This document shows positions 13,948 to 23,686 of a stretch of 39,029 nucleotides of DNA, piece after piece. Positions within the stretch are counted from its first letter, which is position 1, and every line of letters starts with the position of its first letter. The stretch is taken from positions 1 to 39,029 of the IMG/VR virus record IMGVR_UViG_3300026116_000066; one strand, given 5' to 3'. The position numbers and the translations under genes were made by a program. This DNA comes from a virus. The notes under the pieces were generated by a model. That model worked only from the letters and a program-made list of their open reading frames with translations. It ran no database searches and was not told the DNA's origin.

Positions 13948-15656
13948 TGGTCGATTTTAACAACGTCGTTCGCCTAAACTTCGACATTCCGCAAGGGCTG
14001 GGTGGTGCGTCCACCGTCCGCGTTTCGCGCGATGCCGCGCAGGTATGGAGCGGGGTGTCGCAGCTGGCCTTCCAAACCGCCAACAAGGTGCAGCAGAATG
14101 AAGCCGAACGGGTGAAGCTCGAGGCCAGTAAGCAAGGCATTACTGACTATGTGGAAGGCAAAGCCACGCTTGATAATCTGCCACCCGACGACACCATCCG
14201 CAACCAGGCTTACCGCAGCGCCGCCCTGAATGGTGCCTCCGTGGATCTCGACGTGGACATGCAGAGCAATTTCGGGAAGATCCTGGCGGAAAATCCCAAT
14301 GACCCGGAAACCATCGCCAAGCAAACCCAAGCCTATGTGCAGGGTAAGCAGGACGTTTTGGTGCAAAAAGCCCCCGACCTGCTGGAACGCTTCACCACTT
14401 CGGCCGGATCGATGCGCGGCAAAATGCTCGCCACCGCTCAAGGCAACCTGGTGCAGAAGCAGCGCGACGAAGCAAAGGCCCGCGTGAACACGGCAGAGCA
14501 AGCCTACGCACCAATGGCGGCCGACGCGCTGGCCCGGGGCGATCACGAGCTCTTTCAGGAAACCATGTCGAAGATGCACACCGTCTACTCCGACGCGGTG
14601 AGTGTGAACGCGCTTCTCCCTGCCGAAGCCGCCGAGAAGGCGATCGTGGCCGAGCGGAAGATCCGCAACCAGGCGCTCACCCTGCAGGGCCTCCGTGCCG
14701 GCGACCCGGTAAAGTTCGTGAGCAGCCTGCCGGAGGTTGCCGTGAAGAACGGGCTCGAGGCCGACGACGTGGTGGAGATCACCAACAAAACCATCAGCTA
14801 CGCCAGCCAAAAAAATACGATGGAAGAACAGGCACGCGTTAAAAATGAGCGTGCAACTAAGCTCCAAGCGGCGTCTGATTACCTTGACCTGAAAGTGAAA
14901 GCCGATGCACACCAGCTCACCAGCGACGATATTCGCGCCTATGGGGATAAATACAAAAGCTCCTTCGATGTTAGCTCCGACATCACCCAGCTTTTCTCAT
15001 CTAAAAAAGAAGCTGCTCAATCTAGCGACCTGGCGACCCTCGCCCAAACCTATAAGGGCGTCAGCGACCGATCCGAAACTGTGGATTCCATCATCACAAA
15101 ACACAAGGCTGGCCTCCTTTCTACGCAGGATAGCCGGGATCTCGTAGAAATGGTTGCTAACTCCGATAAGAATAACGTGATCAACAGCCAGCAATATAAA
15201 ACTTTCCAGCAGCAGCTCTCCACCGTGTTCCCCGCCACCGATGGCGCAGCCATACCCGGCATGCCGAAGTGGATGCAAAACGTCGACGAACAGGCAACAC
15301 AGCTCCGCAAAACCGCAGAGCTCGAGGCTCAACGCCGGCTGCTTGATAAGCCCGACGACATTTCCTCGATCGGAGAATGGGGCAACGAAATCATTACCCG
15401 CGTTGCTGGCCCGCGCTACACCCAGCAGCAGATGATGGCCCTCCGTTCGCAGGCCACCGGCATCCTCGGCGGGGTGGACGTGTTCAACAGCCGCTACGAT
15501 TGGCCTACCGTTCAGGAGATGATTGTGAAAAGATATGCCAGCGACGACCGCCAGGCAGCGCAAAAACTTCGTGAAATGGAGCTCATCACGAACCGTTATA
15601 ACCAGCTCCTAGACTCAACAGCAAAGGTGCAAAATGGCAAACCTGCAGCAAAATAA
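13947..15656 (+). CDS. Internal virion (core/ejection) protein, T7 gp15-like position
   Basis: 569 residues, almost wholly helical, with long charged stretches (QTANKVQQNEAERVKLEASKQG, QAYVQGKQDVLVQKAPDLLERF, NTMEEQARVKNERATKLQAASDYLDLKV). This fits the second T7-type core protein, which forms the periplasmic tunnel segment during DNA ejection. Family membership is inferred from order, length and composition. Residues about 290-420 are encoded by a stretch (about 14800-15220) visibly richer in A/T codons than the rest, which may reflect recombination. It overlaps the next gene by 23 nt. Confidence 0.8.
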   Translation: MVDFNNVVRLNFDIPQGLGGASTVRVSRDAAQVWSGVSQLAFQTANKVQQNEAERVKLEASKQGITDYVEGKATLDNLPPDDTIRNQAYRSAALNGASVDLDVDMQSNFGKILAENPNDPETIAKQTQAYVQGKQDVLVQKAPDLLERFTTSAGSMRGKMLATAQGNLVQKQRDEAKARVNTAEQAYAPMAADALARGDHELFQETMSKMHTVYSDAVSVNALLPAEAAEKAIVAERKIRNQALTLQGLRAGDPVKFVSSLPEVAVKNGLEADDVVEITNKTISYASQKNTMEEQARVKNERATKLQAASDYLDLKVKADAHQLTSDDIRAYGDKYKSSFDVSSDITQLFSSKKEAAQSSDLATLAQTYKGVSDRSETVDSIITKHKAGLLSTQDSRDLVEMVANSDKNNVINSQQYKTFQQQLSTVFPATDGAAIPGMPKWMQNVDEQATQLRKTAELEAQRRLLDKPDDISSIGEWGNEIITRVAGPRYTQQQMMALRSQATGILGGVDVFNSRYDWPTVQEMIVKRYASDDRQAAQKLREMELITNRYNQLLDSTAKVQNGKPAAK

Positions 15657-18600
15657 CGACCAGCTTTACCTGCAGGGGCAACAGGCCAAACAGGTTGACC
15701 CTTACCTTGACCAGGTGCAGCAGATTAAGGCCCGCATCGCCGGCACTCCCACCGGCCCCGGGCGTCCGGCCGAAGGATCCTCCCCCACCACCCCGGCCGT
15801 GAATGCCGAGCTCGCCCCCGCCACCGCGCCCATCAAGCCCACCGGCCCGGTAATCACACCCGAGCGCGTACAAACCCACCTGCAGGCCGACACCGCCACC
15901 TTCAACGGTGGCAAAATCGCGTTTGAACCTTCCCCCAGCTGGGAAGAGGACATCGGCTACCGCACCGTGATTGGTGGTGCGCGTGATGCGGCCGAGAGCG
16001 TGAAGAACCTCACCGTCGACCTCGGCAACCTGGTTGCTAAAAATGTGCTCGACCCCGCCGCCTCCTACCTCGCCAACACCAAGCCCGGATCCCCCGAGTA
16101 TTACGACGCGCTGGCGGAAAACCTCAAGTCGCGCTTTTCCCTCCCCGACGTTCCCGAGCCCGACCGGGCTATTCTCGGTTACGCGCGGCCGGTAGTGCAG
16201 TTCCTCGCCCCCTTCGCTGCCATTGGCAAGGTAGGCATGATCGCCAAGGCTGGCGACGCACTCGAGAGCGGTGTGCAAATCCTCGCATCCAAAACCGGCA
16301 GTAAGGTTGTGGAAAAGGTCGCCGGCGCTGCAGCCAAGGGTATCGTTCCGGGCGCGGCCGCAGACTTCACCGCCTTCGAGCCCGACCAAAAACGGCTTTC
16401 CGATCTGCTTACCAGCGTGGACAACCCGGTGCTCAACAACACCGTAACGCAATACCTTGCCCACCATGGCGACGACACCCCGCTCGAAGGCCGCCTGAAA
16501 AATGCGATCGAAGGTGCCGGCCTCGGCGGCTTGGTAAACGAGCTTATCCTCGGCATTAAAGCGACCAAAGCCAGCGGTGCGATGCGCCAGGTGGAAGGTG
16601 CTGCCGGCCGTGCCACCGCCGCCGGCGCTGATGCCGCCCCCGGTACTACCCCGCAAGCTGCCGCGCAAGCCACCCTATCCCCCGGGGCCGAGGTAAAGGC
16701 TGAAACGGGTGCCGGCGCTACCCACGCCACCGACCCCCTGATCAACGCCGGCGAGAAGCAACCAACCCCGGCTGCAGCTGCAGAAGCTCCGGCCGCACCA
16801 GCTGCTCCTATCTTCGCCCAAGCCGACCCCGCTGCCCGCGACCTGGCTATTCGCGTAATGCTGGGAGAAGCCAGCAACCAAGGCGATGAGGGCCTCGCTG
16901 CCGTCGCAAATGTTTATGCGAACCGAGCAACGGCCGGGAAATACGGCAAAGATCTCGGCGGCATCCTGAAAAAGAAAGGTGCCTTCGAGGCCTACGGCGA
17001 CCCCACCGCCCGGGCAAAGCTGATGGCGATTGACCCCAACAGCGAGGAATATAAAAAAGCCGCGCAGATCTTCGATGAGGTTTCCAATGGCACCCGGCCG
17101 GACAACACCGGCGGGGCTACCCACTACCTCAACCGCAACCTGCAGGCCGCCGAAGGGCGCGATCAACCGAAGTGGTCGAAGGGCAAGGTGCTTGCCCAGG
17201 TTGGCGACCACACATTCCTCTCCCCCGACGGAGCCCCGGTAATCAGGGGCGTTAGCGCATCTAAGGCTCCGGCCGGAGCGGAAACGCTGGTAGTAAACTC
17301 CGCCGCCCCGGGAACCAGCGCCGAGCGCCTGGCGGCCGAACAAGCCGTTCCCCCCGTCACCCCGCAGGCGAAGCAGGCGAAGATGGCGCAGTTCGTCAAG
17401 AATGCCCGCGATGGCCTATGGGATAAGGCATGGGATGATATTCACCCCATCAAAAACATGGACGATAACGAGCTGGCGAAGGTCGTGGGTGAGCTCTACA
17501 ACACCGAGAAGGCCGCCGTTGAGGCTGGACGTGGTGGGGCAAAGGTTGACGCCACCGGCCGCCGCGTGATGAGCGATGCCGAGCTGGCAGATCTCACCGC
17601 CAAATCCGGCCTCACCGCCGACGATGTGCTTTCCTTCACCGAGGATCAGCTCTCCAACTTCGAGGTGAACGCCAACCTCACCCGCTACATCGCCCGCGCG
17701 TCCGCCAAAAACCTCAAGGCGGCGACCGACGAGGTTTACACCAGCGGCGGTTCCCCCGAGGCATACGAGAAGCTCACCGATGCGTACCGTTTCGGCCTCC
17801 GCGCCCTCACCGCCAAGGCCCGCGTTGCCGCCGCCTCCGCCCGCAGCTTGCGGATGGAGCGTTTCTTCACCGAGGAAAACCAGCTGGCCGTCGGCCTGCA
17901 GAAGGCCTTATCCGACGTGCGGAACGTGAACACCGTGCGGATTGGTGAGATCATGAAGAACATGAACAACGACCAGGCTGGCGATTTCCTCGTCGAGCTC
18001 GGCCGCCGGAGTTATGCCCAGCGTGCCGGCGATGCGGTTTATGAAGCCTTCGTGAACAATATCCTCTCCGGCCCCGCCACCCACCTCACCAACATCGTGA
18101 GCAACCTGGCCTACGGGGCGCAAGAGCTCACCGCCCACGCGGTATCCGCCATCCCCGGGGCCCGCAAGGCCTTTCGTCGTTACCAAAACTTCCGGGGCGC
18201 GAACCTCGGCCCTGCCGGCCAGGCCAACATCAACACCTTCGATGAAACCCGGGCAATGCTCACCTCGAGCCTGCAGGGCTTCTCTGATGCGATTTCCCTT
18301 TACGGCAAGCACGTCGTTGCCCCCGCGCTCGAGGGCGACTTTGTAGGAGCTGCCAAGGGCTTCTCGACAGCAGCCGACGCGGTGGAGAAGCTCACCCCCT
18401 CCGGCGCACAAGGTTCCAAGTTTGAGAGCGGCCCCGGTGCCATCAGCGGCGACCTGCTCAATCCCTTCGCCAGCATGCGCGACCGCGACGACCACATTGG
18501 CGCTTTCGCCCGCATGACCGACGTGGGTTTGGATTGGCTGGGCTGGACGCTCCGCCGCCCCACCGCCGTAATCAAGGGCACCGACGACATCTTCAAGGCC

Positions 18601-20187
18601 GCATGGTATCGCTCCGGCCTCACCTATAACGCCATGCAGGCGGCGCAAACTGAAATGGTCGACCAGACGCTGCGTTCCGGCAAAGCCATCCTCGACCCGG
18701 ATGCCTTCGCCAAGGCCAATAAAGAGGCCATCTGGCAGCGTGCCCAGGATCTGATGAGCCAATCCGACCCCAACCGTTTCTCGGCCGAGGACATCTTGAA
18801 GCAGGATCTGGTGCGCCGGTATGCCTCCGATCTGGCAAAAGACTGGACTTTCCAAAGCGAAATGGGGAAAACCGGCGAGGCCGTGCAGAACCTGGTGAGC
18901 AACCTGCCTACCGCGAAGTTCGTGCTGCCCTTCGTCCGCACCCCCACAAACCTCATCTACAAGGGAATTATTCAGTATTCTCCGCTGGCCGATGCCCCGA
19001 TGCTCACCCGCTTCAACGGCCAGATCCGCGAAGCCATCCAGCGCGGCGGCCCCGAAGCCGACCTGGCAATGGCGCGGGTAGCGGTGGGCACAAGCCTGAT
19101 GGCGGCCATGACCGGCCTTGCGATGGACGGCCGGGTGCAATGTTCCCTCTCCTACGACCCGGGCAAGCGCAACGTGCAGCGTGGTGTAGGGTTGCAGCCG
19201 GACTCCGTATCCATCAACGGCCAAAACTACAGCTTCCAAAAGATACAGCCGATGGCCCTCACCGCCTGCATGGCTACCGATATTTCCAATGCCCTCAAGG
19301 TTTACAACCCGGCCGACCCGGACGAGGACAATGCGATGATGCGGATGGTTGGTGCCGGCGTGAACGCCATCGCCGCCAGCGTGGGCAACAGTACCTGGAT
19401 GGAGAGCTTCGCGCAGTTCTTCGGCATTCTCTCCGGCACACAGAATGACGGCCGCACGATTGGCGATTTCCTCTCCCGCCAGATTTCCTCGGCCGCCGTG
19501 CCGCTTTCCGGGCTCATGAAGCAGACGACGCGCGAGGTTGATCCCTATATGCGCGAAGCAACCTCCGTTTGGCAGCAGGCCCGGGCAATGATCCCCGGCC
19601 TCTCCGAAGGCCTGCCCGAGCGCCGTGACTTTGACGGCTACCCGGTTAAGCATACCGACGCGGTGAGCTGGGGCGTCCTGCCGGTGAGCCGCACCAAGAT
19701 CTCCACCGACCCGGTTTACCAGGAGTATTACCGCCTCAACATGAGCATGGAAATGCCGCCGCGCTCGGTCGGGAACGGCACCCGCATGAACAACGAGGAA
19801 TACAGCACCTTCCTCGGCATCATGGCGGACGGCAAAATCTTCCCCGGGGCGGATGGTAAGATGCTCACTCACCACCAATACGTCGAGAAACTGCTCAATA
19901 GTGACCAATATAACAAGGATTTTGAGGCGTATTTCGATAAGATGTATGCCCAACACCCCGAGCTGCCCGACAGCGCGGCCGATGCCCTGCGTGCAAATAT
20001 GCTCTCGCAGATCCGGCAAACCGCCATCAGGGGCGCACGCGCGGTGTTCCTTTCCTCCCCCGCCGGCGCGAATCTCCGCGACCGCATGGCGCGTGATGAA
20101 TTAGGCACGCTGGACATCGACATAAACAACGCGATGTCGACAATCCCCGTTGAACAGCCGGTGTTAAACATGATACCGAAAAGGTAA
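15634..20187 (+). CDS. Large internal virion protein with SleB-type cell wall hydrolase domain (T7 gp16-like role)
   Basis: At 1517 residues it is the largest protein in the window. Residues about 400-530 form a SleB/CwlJ-like hydrolase (RVMLGEASNQGDEGLAAVANVYANR, with Glu412 the likely catalytic acid, then ATHYLNRNL), which would cut peptidoglycan as the DNA channel crosses the cell wall. T7 gp16 carries a different transglycosylase domain at its N-terminus, so this is a functional replacement. Upstream lies a helical region and an Ala/Pro/Thr-rich linker (about 325-395). The long C-terminal part (about 590-1517) is helical with hydrophobic pieces (for example FVNNILSGPATHLTNIVSNLAYGAQEL, about 807-833) that may enter the membrane. 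AAAGG precedes ATG 15634. Confidence 0.88.
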   Translation: MANLQQNNDQLYLQGQQAKQVDPYLDQVQQIKARIAGTPTGPGRPAEGSSPTTPAVNAELAPATAPIKPTGPVITPERVQTHLQADTATFNGGKIAFEPSPSWEEDIGYRTVIGGARDAAESVKNLTVDLGNLVAKNVLDPAASYLANTKPGSPEYYDALAENLKSRFSLPDVPEPDRAILGYARPVVQFLAPFAAIGKVGMIAKAGDALESGVQILASKTGSKVVEKVAGAAAKGIVPGAAADFTAFEPDQKRLSDLLTSVDNPVLNNTVTQYLAHHGDDTPLEGRLKNAIEGAGLGGLVNELILGIKATKASGAMRQVEGAAGRATAAGADAAPGTTPQAAAQATLSPGAEVKAETGAGATHATDPLINAGEKQPTPAAAAEAPAAPAAPIFAQADPAARDLAIRVMLGEASNQGDEGLAAVANVYANRATAGKYGKDLGGILKKKGAFEAYGDPTARAKLMAIDPNSEEYKKAAQIFDEVSNGTRPDNTGGATHYLNRNLQAAEGRDQPKWSKGKVLAQVGDHTFLSPDGAPVIRGVSASKAPAGAETLVVNSAAPGTSAERLAAEQAVPPVTPQAKQAKMAQFVKNARDGLWDKAWDDIHPIKNMDDNELAKVVGELYNTEKAAVEAGRGGAKVDATGRRVMSDAELADLTAKSGLTADDVLSFTEDQLSNFEVNANLTRYIARASAKNLKAATDEVYTSGGSPEAYEKLTDAYRFGLRALTAKARVAAASARSLRMERFFTEENQLAVGLQKALSDVRNVNTVRIGEIMKNMNNDQAGDFLVELGRRSYAQRAGDAVYEAFVNNILSGPATHLTNIVSNLAYGAQELTAHAVSAIPGARKAFRRYQNFRGANLGPAGQANINTFDETRAMLTSSLQGFSDAISLYGKHVVAPALEGDFVGAAKGFSTAADAVEKLTPSGAQGSKFESGPGAISGDLLNPFASMRDRDDHIGAFARMTDVGLDWLGWTLRRPTAVIKGTDDIFKAAWYRSGLTYNAMQAAQTEMVDQTLRSGKAILDPDAFAKANKEAIWQRAQDLMSQSDPNRFSAEDILKQDLVRRYASDLAKDWTFQSEMGKTGEAVQNLVSNLPTAKFVLPFVRTPTNLIYKGIIQYSPLADAPMLTRFNGQIREAIQRGGPEADLAMARVAVGTSLMAAMTGLAMDGRVQCSLSYDPGKRNVQRGVGLQPDSVSINGQNYSFQKIQPMALTACMATDISNALKVYNPADPDEDNAMMRMVGAGVNAIAASVGNSTWMESFAQFFGILSGTQNDGRTIGDFLSRQISSAAVPLSGLMKQTTREVDPYMREATSVWQQARAMIPGLSEGLPERRDFDGYPVKHTDAVSWGVLPVSRTKISTDPVYQEYYRLNMSMEMPPRSVGNGTRMNNEEYSTFLGIMADGKIFPGADGKMLTHHQYVEKLLNSDQYNKDFEAYFDKMYAQHPELPDSAADALRANMLSQIRQTAIRGARAVFLSSPAGANLRDRMARDELGTLDIDINNAMSTIPVEQPVLNMIPKR

Positions 20188-20201
20188 CGAGGTATTAAAA
20201 C

Positions 20202-20645
20202 ATGGCCGATGAAGTCGTTTTAGAGCAGCAGCCGCTCAACATCTACACCGCAACGGTGGGTCAGGATGATTTCGATTTCCAGTTCCGCGTTGACAAGGAA
20301 GAATGGCTTAACTTCACCGTCGACAGCGTTGTGATGATCGATGGCATCGATTATGAGATCGTAACTGGCGGCCTCGAGGATCCTGATGGCGGCACCGTTC
20401 ACCTCTTCACCCCGCTCGATGGCGGGGAAGTCGTGAGCTTGAGCCGTAACGTCGTGCTCTCCCGCGATAACCGCTACAGCGCCGGCAGCGATATTTCCTC
20501 CGAAGCCCTTGAGTCTGATTTGGATACGATTTGGATGGTGCTGCAGGATCAGCGCCGCGACATCGACCGCCGCATCGGCTTCCCCATCGATAGCGTGATT
20601 GACGCAACGGTCGTCGGCCTCCCCCCCCCTCGAACGACCTGGTGA
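20202..20645 (+). CDS. Tail fibre, N-terminal virion-attachment part (T7 gp17-type), out of frame with its continuation
   Basis: The 147-residue reading matches the N-terminal domain of T7-type tail fibres, which docks fibres onto the tail: TATVGQDDFDFQFRVDKEEWLNFTVDSVVMIDGIDYEIVTGG, then VSLSRNVVLSRDNRYSAGSDISSEALESDLDTIWMVLQDQRRDID. The frame breaks at a nine-C tract (20621-20629). After it the zero frame gives only PRTTW and a stop, while the -1 frame continues as SNDLVIAWDGNLGK, the expected next part of a fibre. The fibre is therefore either made by -1 slippage, switched by length change of the C tract, or one C is missing or extra in the assembly. Together with the next entry it would be about 1150 residues. 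Confidence 0.88.
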   Translation: MADEVVLEQQPLNIYTATVGQDDFDFQFRVDKEEWLNFTVDSVVMIDGIDYEIVTGGLEDPDGGTVHLFTPLDGGEVVSLSRNVVLSRDNRYSAGSDISSEALESDLDTIWMVLQDQRRDIDRRIGFPIDSVIDATVVGLPPPRTTW

Positions 20646-23600
20646 TCGCGTGGGATGGCAACCTCGGCAAAATGAAGAACGGCCCGAGCACCGCCAGCAT
20701 TTCCGCCGCCTCCGGCTTCGCAGCTGCAGCATCCGCCTCCGCCATCGCCTCCGCCGGCAGCGCCGCCCTCGCACAAAACTATGCCGCCGCCGCGCAAGCA
20801 GCGGTTGACCAGGCGGTCGGTGTTCCCGGCAACAGCCTGGTTCGCCCGTCCGGGGCCATTCTTTTCCGCTCCCTCTCCGACCATTTGAGCCAGGGTGCCA
20901 AGGTTTTTCACTCCAAGGATTTTAGCGGTATCGACCACACCGGCGTCACCGACAGCCTCTCGGGGATGCAAAAGTTCTTCAACAAGGCGGGCGACCTCAA
21001 CAGCCACACCATCCTCATCATCGACTCCGGCAAGATCAAGCTCGGGAACGACGTGGCCGCGATGAGCGCCATCCTGGGCAACCTCACCATCAACGCCATC
21101 AAATACCTCTCGACCAACGTGGTGAAGGTTAATATGTCCTTGGGTAGCGCACTCACCAGCTCTACCGTTATCAACGCCATTGCCACCGGCAGCTCCTTCC
21201 TCACCATCGAGGGCGCGGCGAACGACGATAACAACGGCCGCTTCACGATTACCGACATGAAGAACGCCTCGGCATCTTCTACGGCCAACGGCAGCACCGA
21301 TACCTTCTCCTTCCCCTCCTACCTCGAGAATGCCGGCGAGCTCACCGTCACCGTCGCCAAGAGCTACACCGGCGATGGATCCACCGTCACCTATGCCTTC
21401 CCCCCGCAAATCTCCGCTGCCGGCGAGCTGGCCGTTACCGTGGCTGGCGTGCTCAAAACGAACGGCGTGCATTACAACATCGATACTGGCGGCGTAGGCA
21501 ACCCTGCCGGCGGCACCATCACCTTCACCGGTGGCAACACCCCGGCCAACCTGGCGGCGATTGTGCTCACCGCAACAAAGGTGAACGGTGTCCACTACAA
21601 CATCAACACCGGCGGCCTGCAGAACCTCACCGGCGGCATGATTACCTTCACCTCCGGCAACGTACCCGCCAACGCCACCACCGTCGCGCTGCAGGGGCAG
21701 AAGTATGTGCTCATCAGCACCACCCGCTCCGACGCCAGCCTGGACGAAACCAGCCTCAACCTCACCAGCAACACCAACCGCATCCGCATCGCGGGCATGG
21801 AGTCACTCTACTACCGCGACAACTGCACCATCATCTGCCACGCGGAGCTCATCGACTATATCAACACCGGCAAAAACTTCTGCATCAGCAGCTATAACCC
21901 GGATAACGATGCCGGCATCCTCACCGTTCAGGTGTTTTGGGATTTTCAGGGCGGCTTCCTTCGCTTCCCCGATGTGAGAAACTTCACGCAGAGCCAAAAA
22001 GGGCTCGGCATGACCAACGTGGAATACTTCGGTGTGAAGGGCTATCGCACCGTCGGATACATGGAAAACAGCTTTACCGGGCAGGGCCGCAACTCTCGCT
22101 ACGGTGTTATCACCGGCGCTGGTATTTTCAGCGGCGACACCGTGGGCGAGGATGGATGGCACCACACCCGCAACTGCTGGGATATTATCATTGCCGACAT
22201 GATCATCTTCGGGGGTGACGACTGCATCAGCCTTACCCAGGAGAACGACGCGGCCGCCTACCTGATGGAGCGCATTCAGATCTCCAACTGTATCCTCCGC
22301 ACCAAGAACAATAGCTCCTTCAAGTGCCTGCTGGACTCCGTGAGCGTGAATGCCGGCGCACGCATCCGCGACATCACCGTCAACGGTTGCCACTTCGGCG
22401 TTCAAAACAACACCGGCGCGGGTTCCCTCGTCCGCCTCACCACCATCACCGGCTTCGAGGAAAGCCTCTGCGATGTGATCCTTAGCGATTGCACGATGGA
22501 TAACCAGGCGGGCGGCGTAGGCTTCCTCGCCAGCACCAGCATCCGCTTCGATTACACCGCCCGTTGCCAGCTCTCCGACAGCTCCATCACCGGCTGCGTC
22601 CGCAACGCCATCATCATGAATGGCGGCTATGACAACGTGATCAAGGATAACCTCATCGGCATGCCGGCGACGCAGGCCTCCGTGACCGACGTTACCGGCA
22701 CCATCACCGACATTGCCTCGGTATCTGGCACCACCATGAAGGCGACCTTCTCCGGCTCCCCGGACTTCTCCACCGTCGGAGCGACCTTCACCACCATCAC
22801 CATCACCGGCGCGGCGCTGCCTTCCAACAACGGCACGTTCATCGTCACCACCTCCGACAACACCCTGAAAACGGTGAGCTACACCAAGCACGCCAAGGTG
22901 GCCGGGGCTTCCTTTAACGAAACCGGACTCACCGCCACCGGCACCGTGCGGAAGCAGGCTGGTGAGCTTATCTCCCTCGCGGGCGGGGATTGCCACAAGA
23001 TCTCCGGCAACGATTTCATCGGTTCCTACACCGACGCCGGCGGCAAACTCGTCACCGCCATCAATGCCATCGTGCTCAAAACCAACTCCGCCACCAGCCA
23101 AGAGCCGGTGAACATTCGCATCAACGACAACCACTTCGAGAAGTTTGTCACCAGCGGCATCGTGTTCCTGCAAAACGGGCAATACATCATGGTCGACGGC
23201 AACAAGGCGTGCAAAAACACCGCGACCGTCTGGCTGCTCGAGGGCTCCGGCGCGACCGGCAACAACGTGTTCCTCGACAACGAGGAATATGGCAACCAGC
23301 GCACCGTTGCGAGCTTCCAAATGGCGAAGGCAACCAGCCGCCACCAGCGCAATATGGGCAGCAATGCCGACGTTGTGACCGGCACCGCCACCCTGCTCGC
23401 GGCCGCCACCACCATCGTTATAAACATTCCCGACTCCACCACCGGCCCGTCTGGCACAAACGCTGCATCCGACGACGCGACCCTTGGCTGGACGCAGGGC
23501 TTTAACCAGGGCGACCCGAAGCCGCTGAACTTCTCGTTCGTATTCACCAGCTCCCCGGGCAACGCAACGGCATGGTGGGTGGGCTATAACAGCGGCACCC

Positions 23601-23671
23601 GCAACCTCACCATCACTTTCAACAACGCACCAGGCGCTGATGCTACGATCGCTTGGCGACTCTTCCTCTAA
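20642..23671 (+). CDS. Tail fibre/tailspike, distal part with right-handed beta-helix (GH28-like depolymerase) domain
   Basis: 1009 residues if read from GTG 20642, which overlaps the stop of the preceding frame (GTGA) but has no ribosome site. It is more likely the continuation of the fibre gene past the C tract. Order: an Ala/Ser-rich helical stalk (to about residue 50), a region of beta repeats (about 215-360) containing two copies of a GVHYNI(D/N)TGG module, then a parallel beta-helix (about 390-720). In the helix, GEDGWHHTRNCWDIIIADMI and FGGDDCISL resemble the NTD/GDD motifs of polygalacturonase-type GH28 enzymes, so polysaccharide cleavage is plausible, although the exact catalytic set is not complete by eye. 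The C-terminus is beta-rich. It probably recognises and degrades host surface polysaccharide. Confidence 0.85.
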   Translation: MIAWDGNLGKMKNGPSTASISAASGFAAAASASAIASAGSAALAQNYAAAAQAAVDQAVGVPGNSLVRPSGAILFRSLSDHLSQGAKVFHSKDFSGIDHTGVTDSLSGMQKFFNKAGDLNSHTILIIDSGKIKLGNDVAAMSAILGNLTINAIKYLSTNVVKVNMSLGSALTSSTVINAIATGSSFLTIEGAANDDNNGRFTITDMKNASASSTANGSTDTFSFPSYLENAGELTVTVAKSYTGDGSTVTYAFPPQISAAGELAVTVAGVLKTNGVHYNIDTGGVGNPAGGTITFTGGNTPANLAAIVLTATKVNGVHYNINTGGLQNLTGGMITFTSGNVPANATTVALQGQKYVLISTTRSDASLDETSLNLTSNTNRIRIAGMESLYYRDNCTIICHAELIDYINTGKNFCISSYNPDNDAGILTVQVFWDFQGGFLRFPDVRNFTQSQKGLGMTNVEYFGVKGYRTVGYMENSFTGQGRNSRYGVITGAGIFSGDTVGEDGWHHTRNCWDIIIADMIIFGGDDCISLTQENDAAAYLMERIQISNCILRTKNNSSFKCLLDSVSVNAGARIRDITVNGCHFGVQNNTGAGSLVRLTTITGFEESLCDVILSDCTMDNQAGGVGFLASTSIRFDYTARCQLSDSSITGCVRNAIIMNGGYDNVIKDNLIGMPATQASVTDVTGTITDIASVSGTTMKATFSGSPDFSTVGATFTTITITGAALPSNNGTFIVTTSDNTLKTVSYTKHAKVAGASFNETGLTATGTVRKQAGELISLAGGDCHKISGNDFIGSYTDAGGKLVTAINAIVLKTNSATSQEPVNIRINDNHFEKFVTSGIVFLQNGQYIMVDGNKACKNTATVWLLEGSGATGNNVFLDNEEYGNQRTVASFQMAKATSRHQRNMGSNADVVTGTATLLAAATTIVINIPDSTTGPSGTNAASDDATLGWTQGFNQGDPKPLNFSFVFTSSPGNATAWWVGYNSGTRNLTITFNNAPGADATIAWRLFL

Positions 23672-23686
23672 GCAAAGGAGATGTTT

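Noticed and set aside
17908-20019. 703-codon minus-strand frame in the large internal protein gene, and the 778-codon frame at 21803-24139
   Set aside because: Long antisense frames of this kind are common in GC-rich genes with C/G-ending codons. They have no ribosome sites and the composition is not protein-like.
20621-20629. Reading the C tract as proof of programmed frameshifting
   Set aside because: A one-base assembly error in a C homopolymer would look identical, so it is listed only as a possibility.
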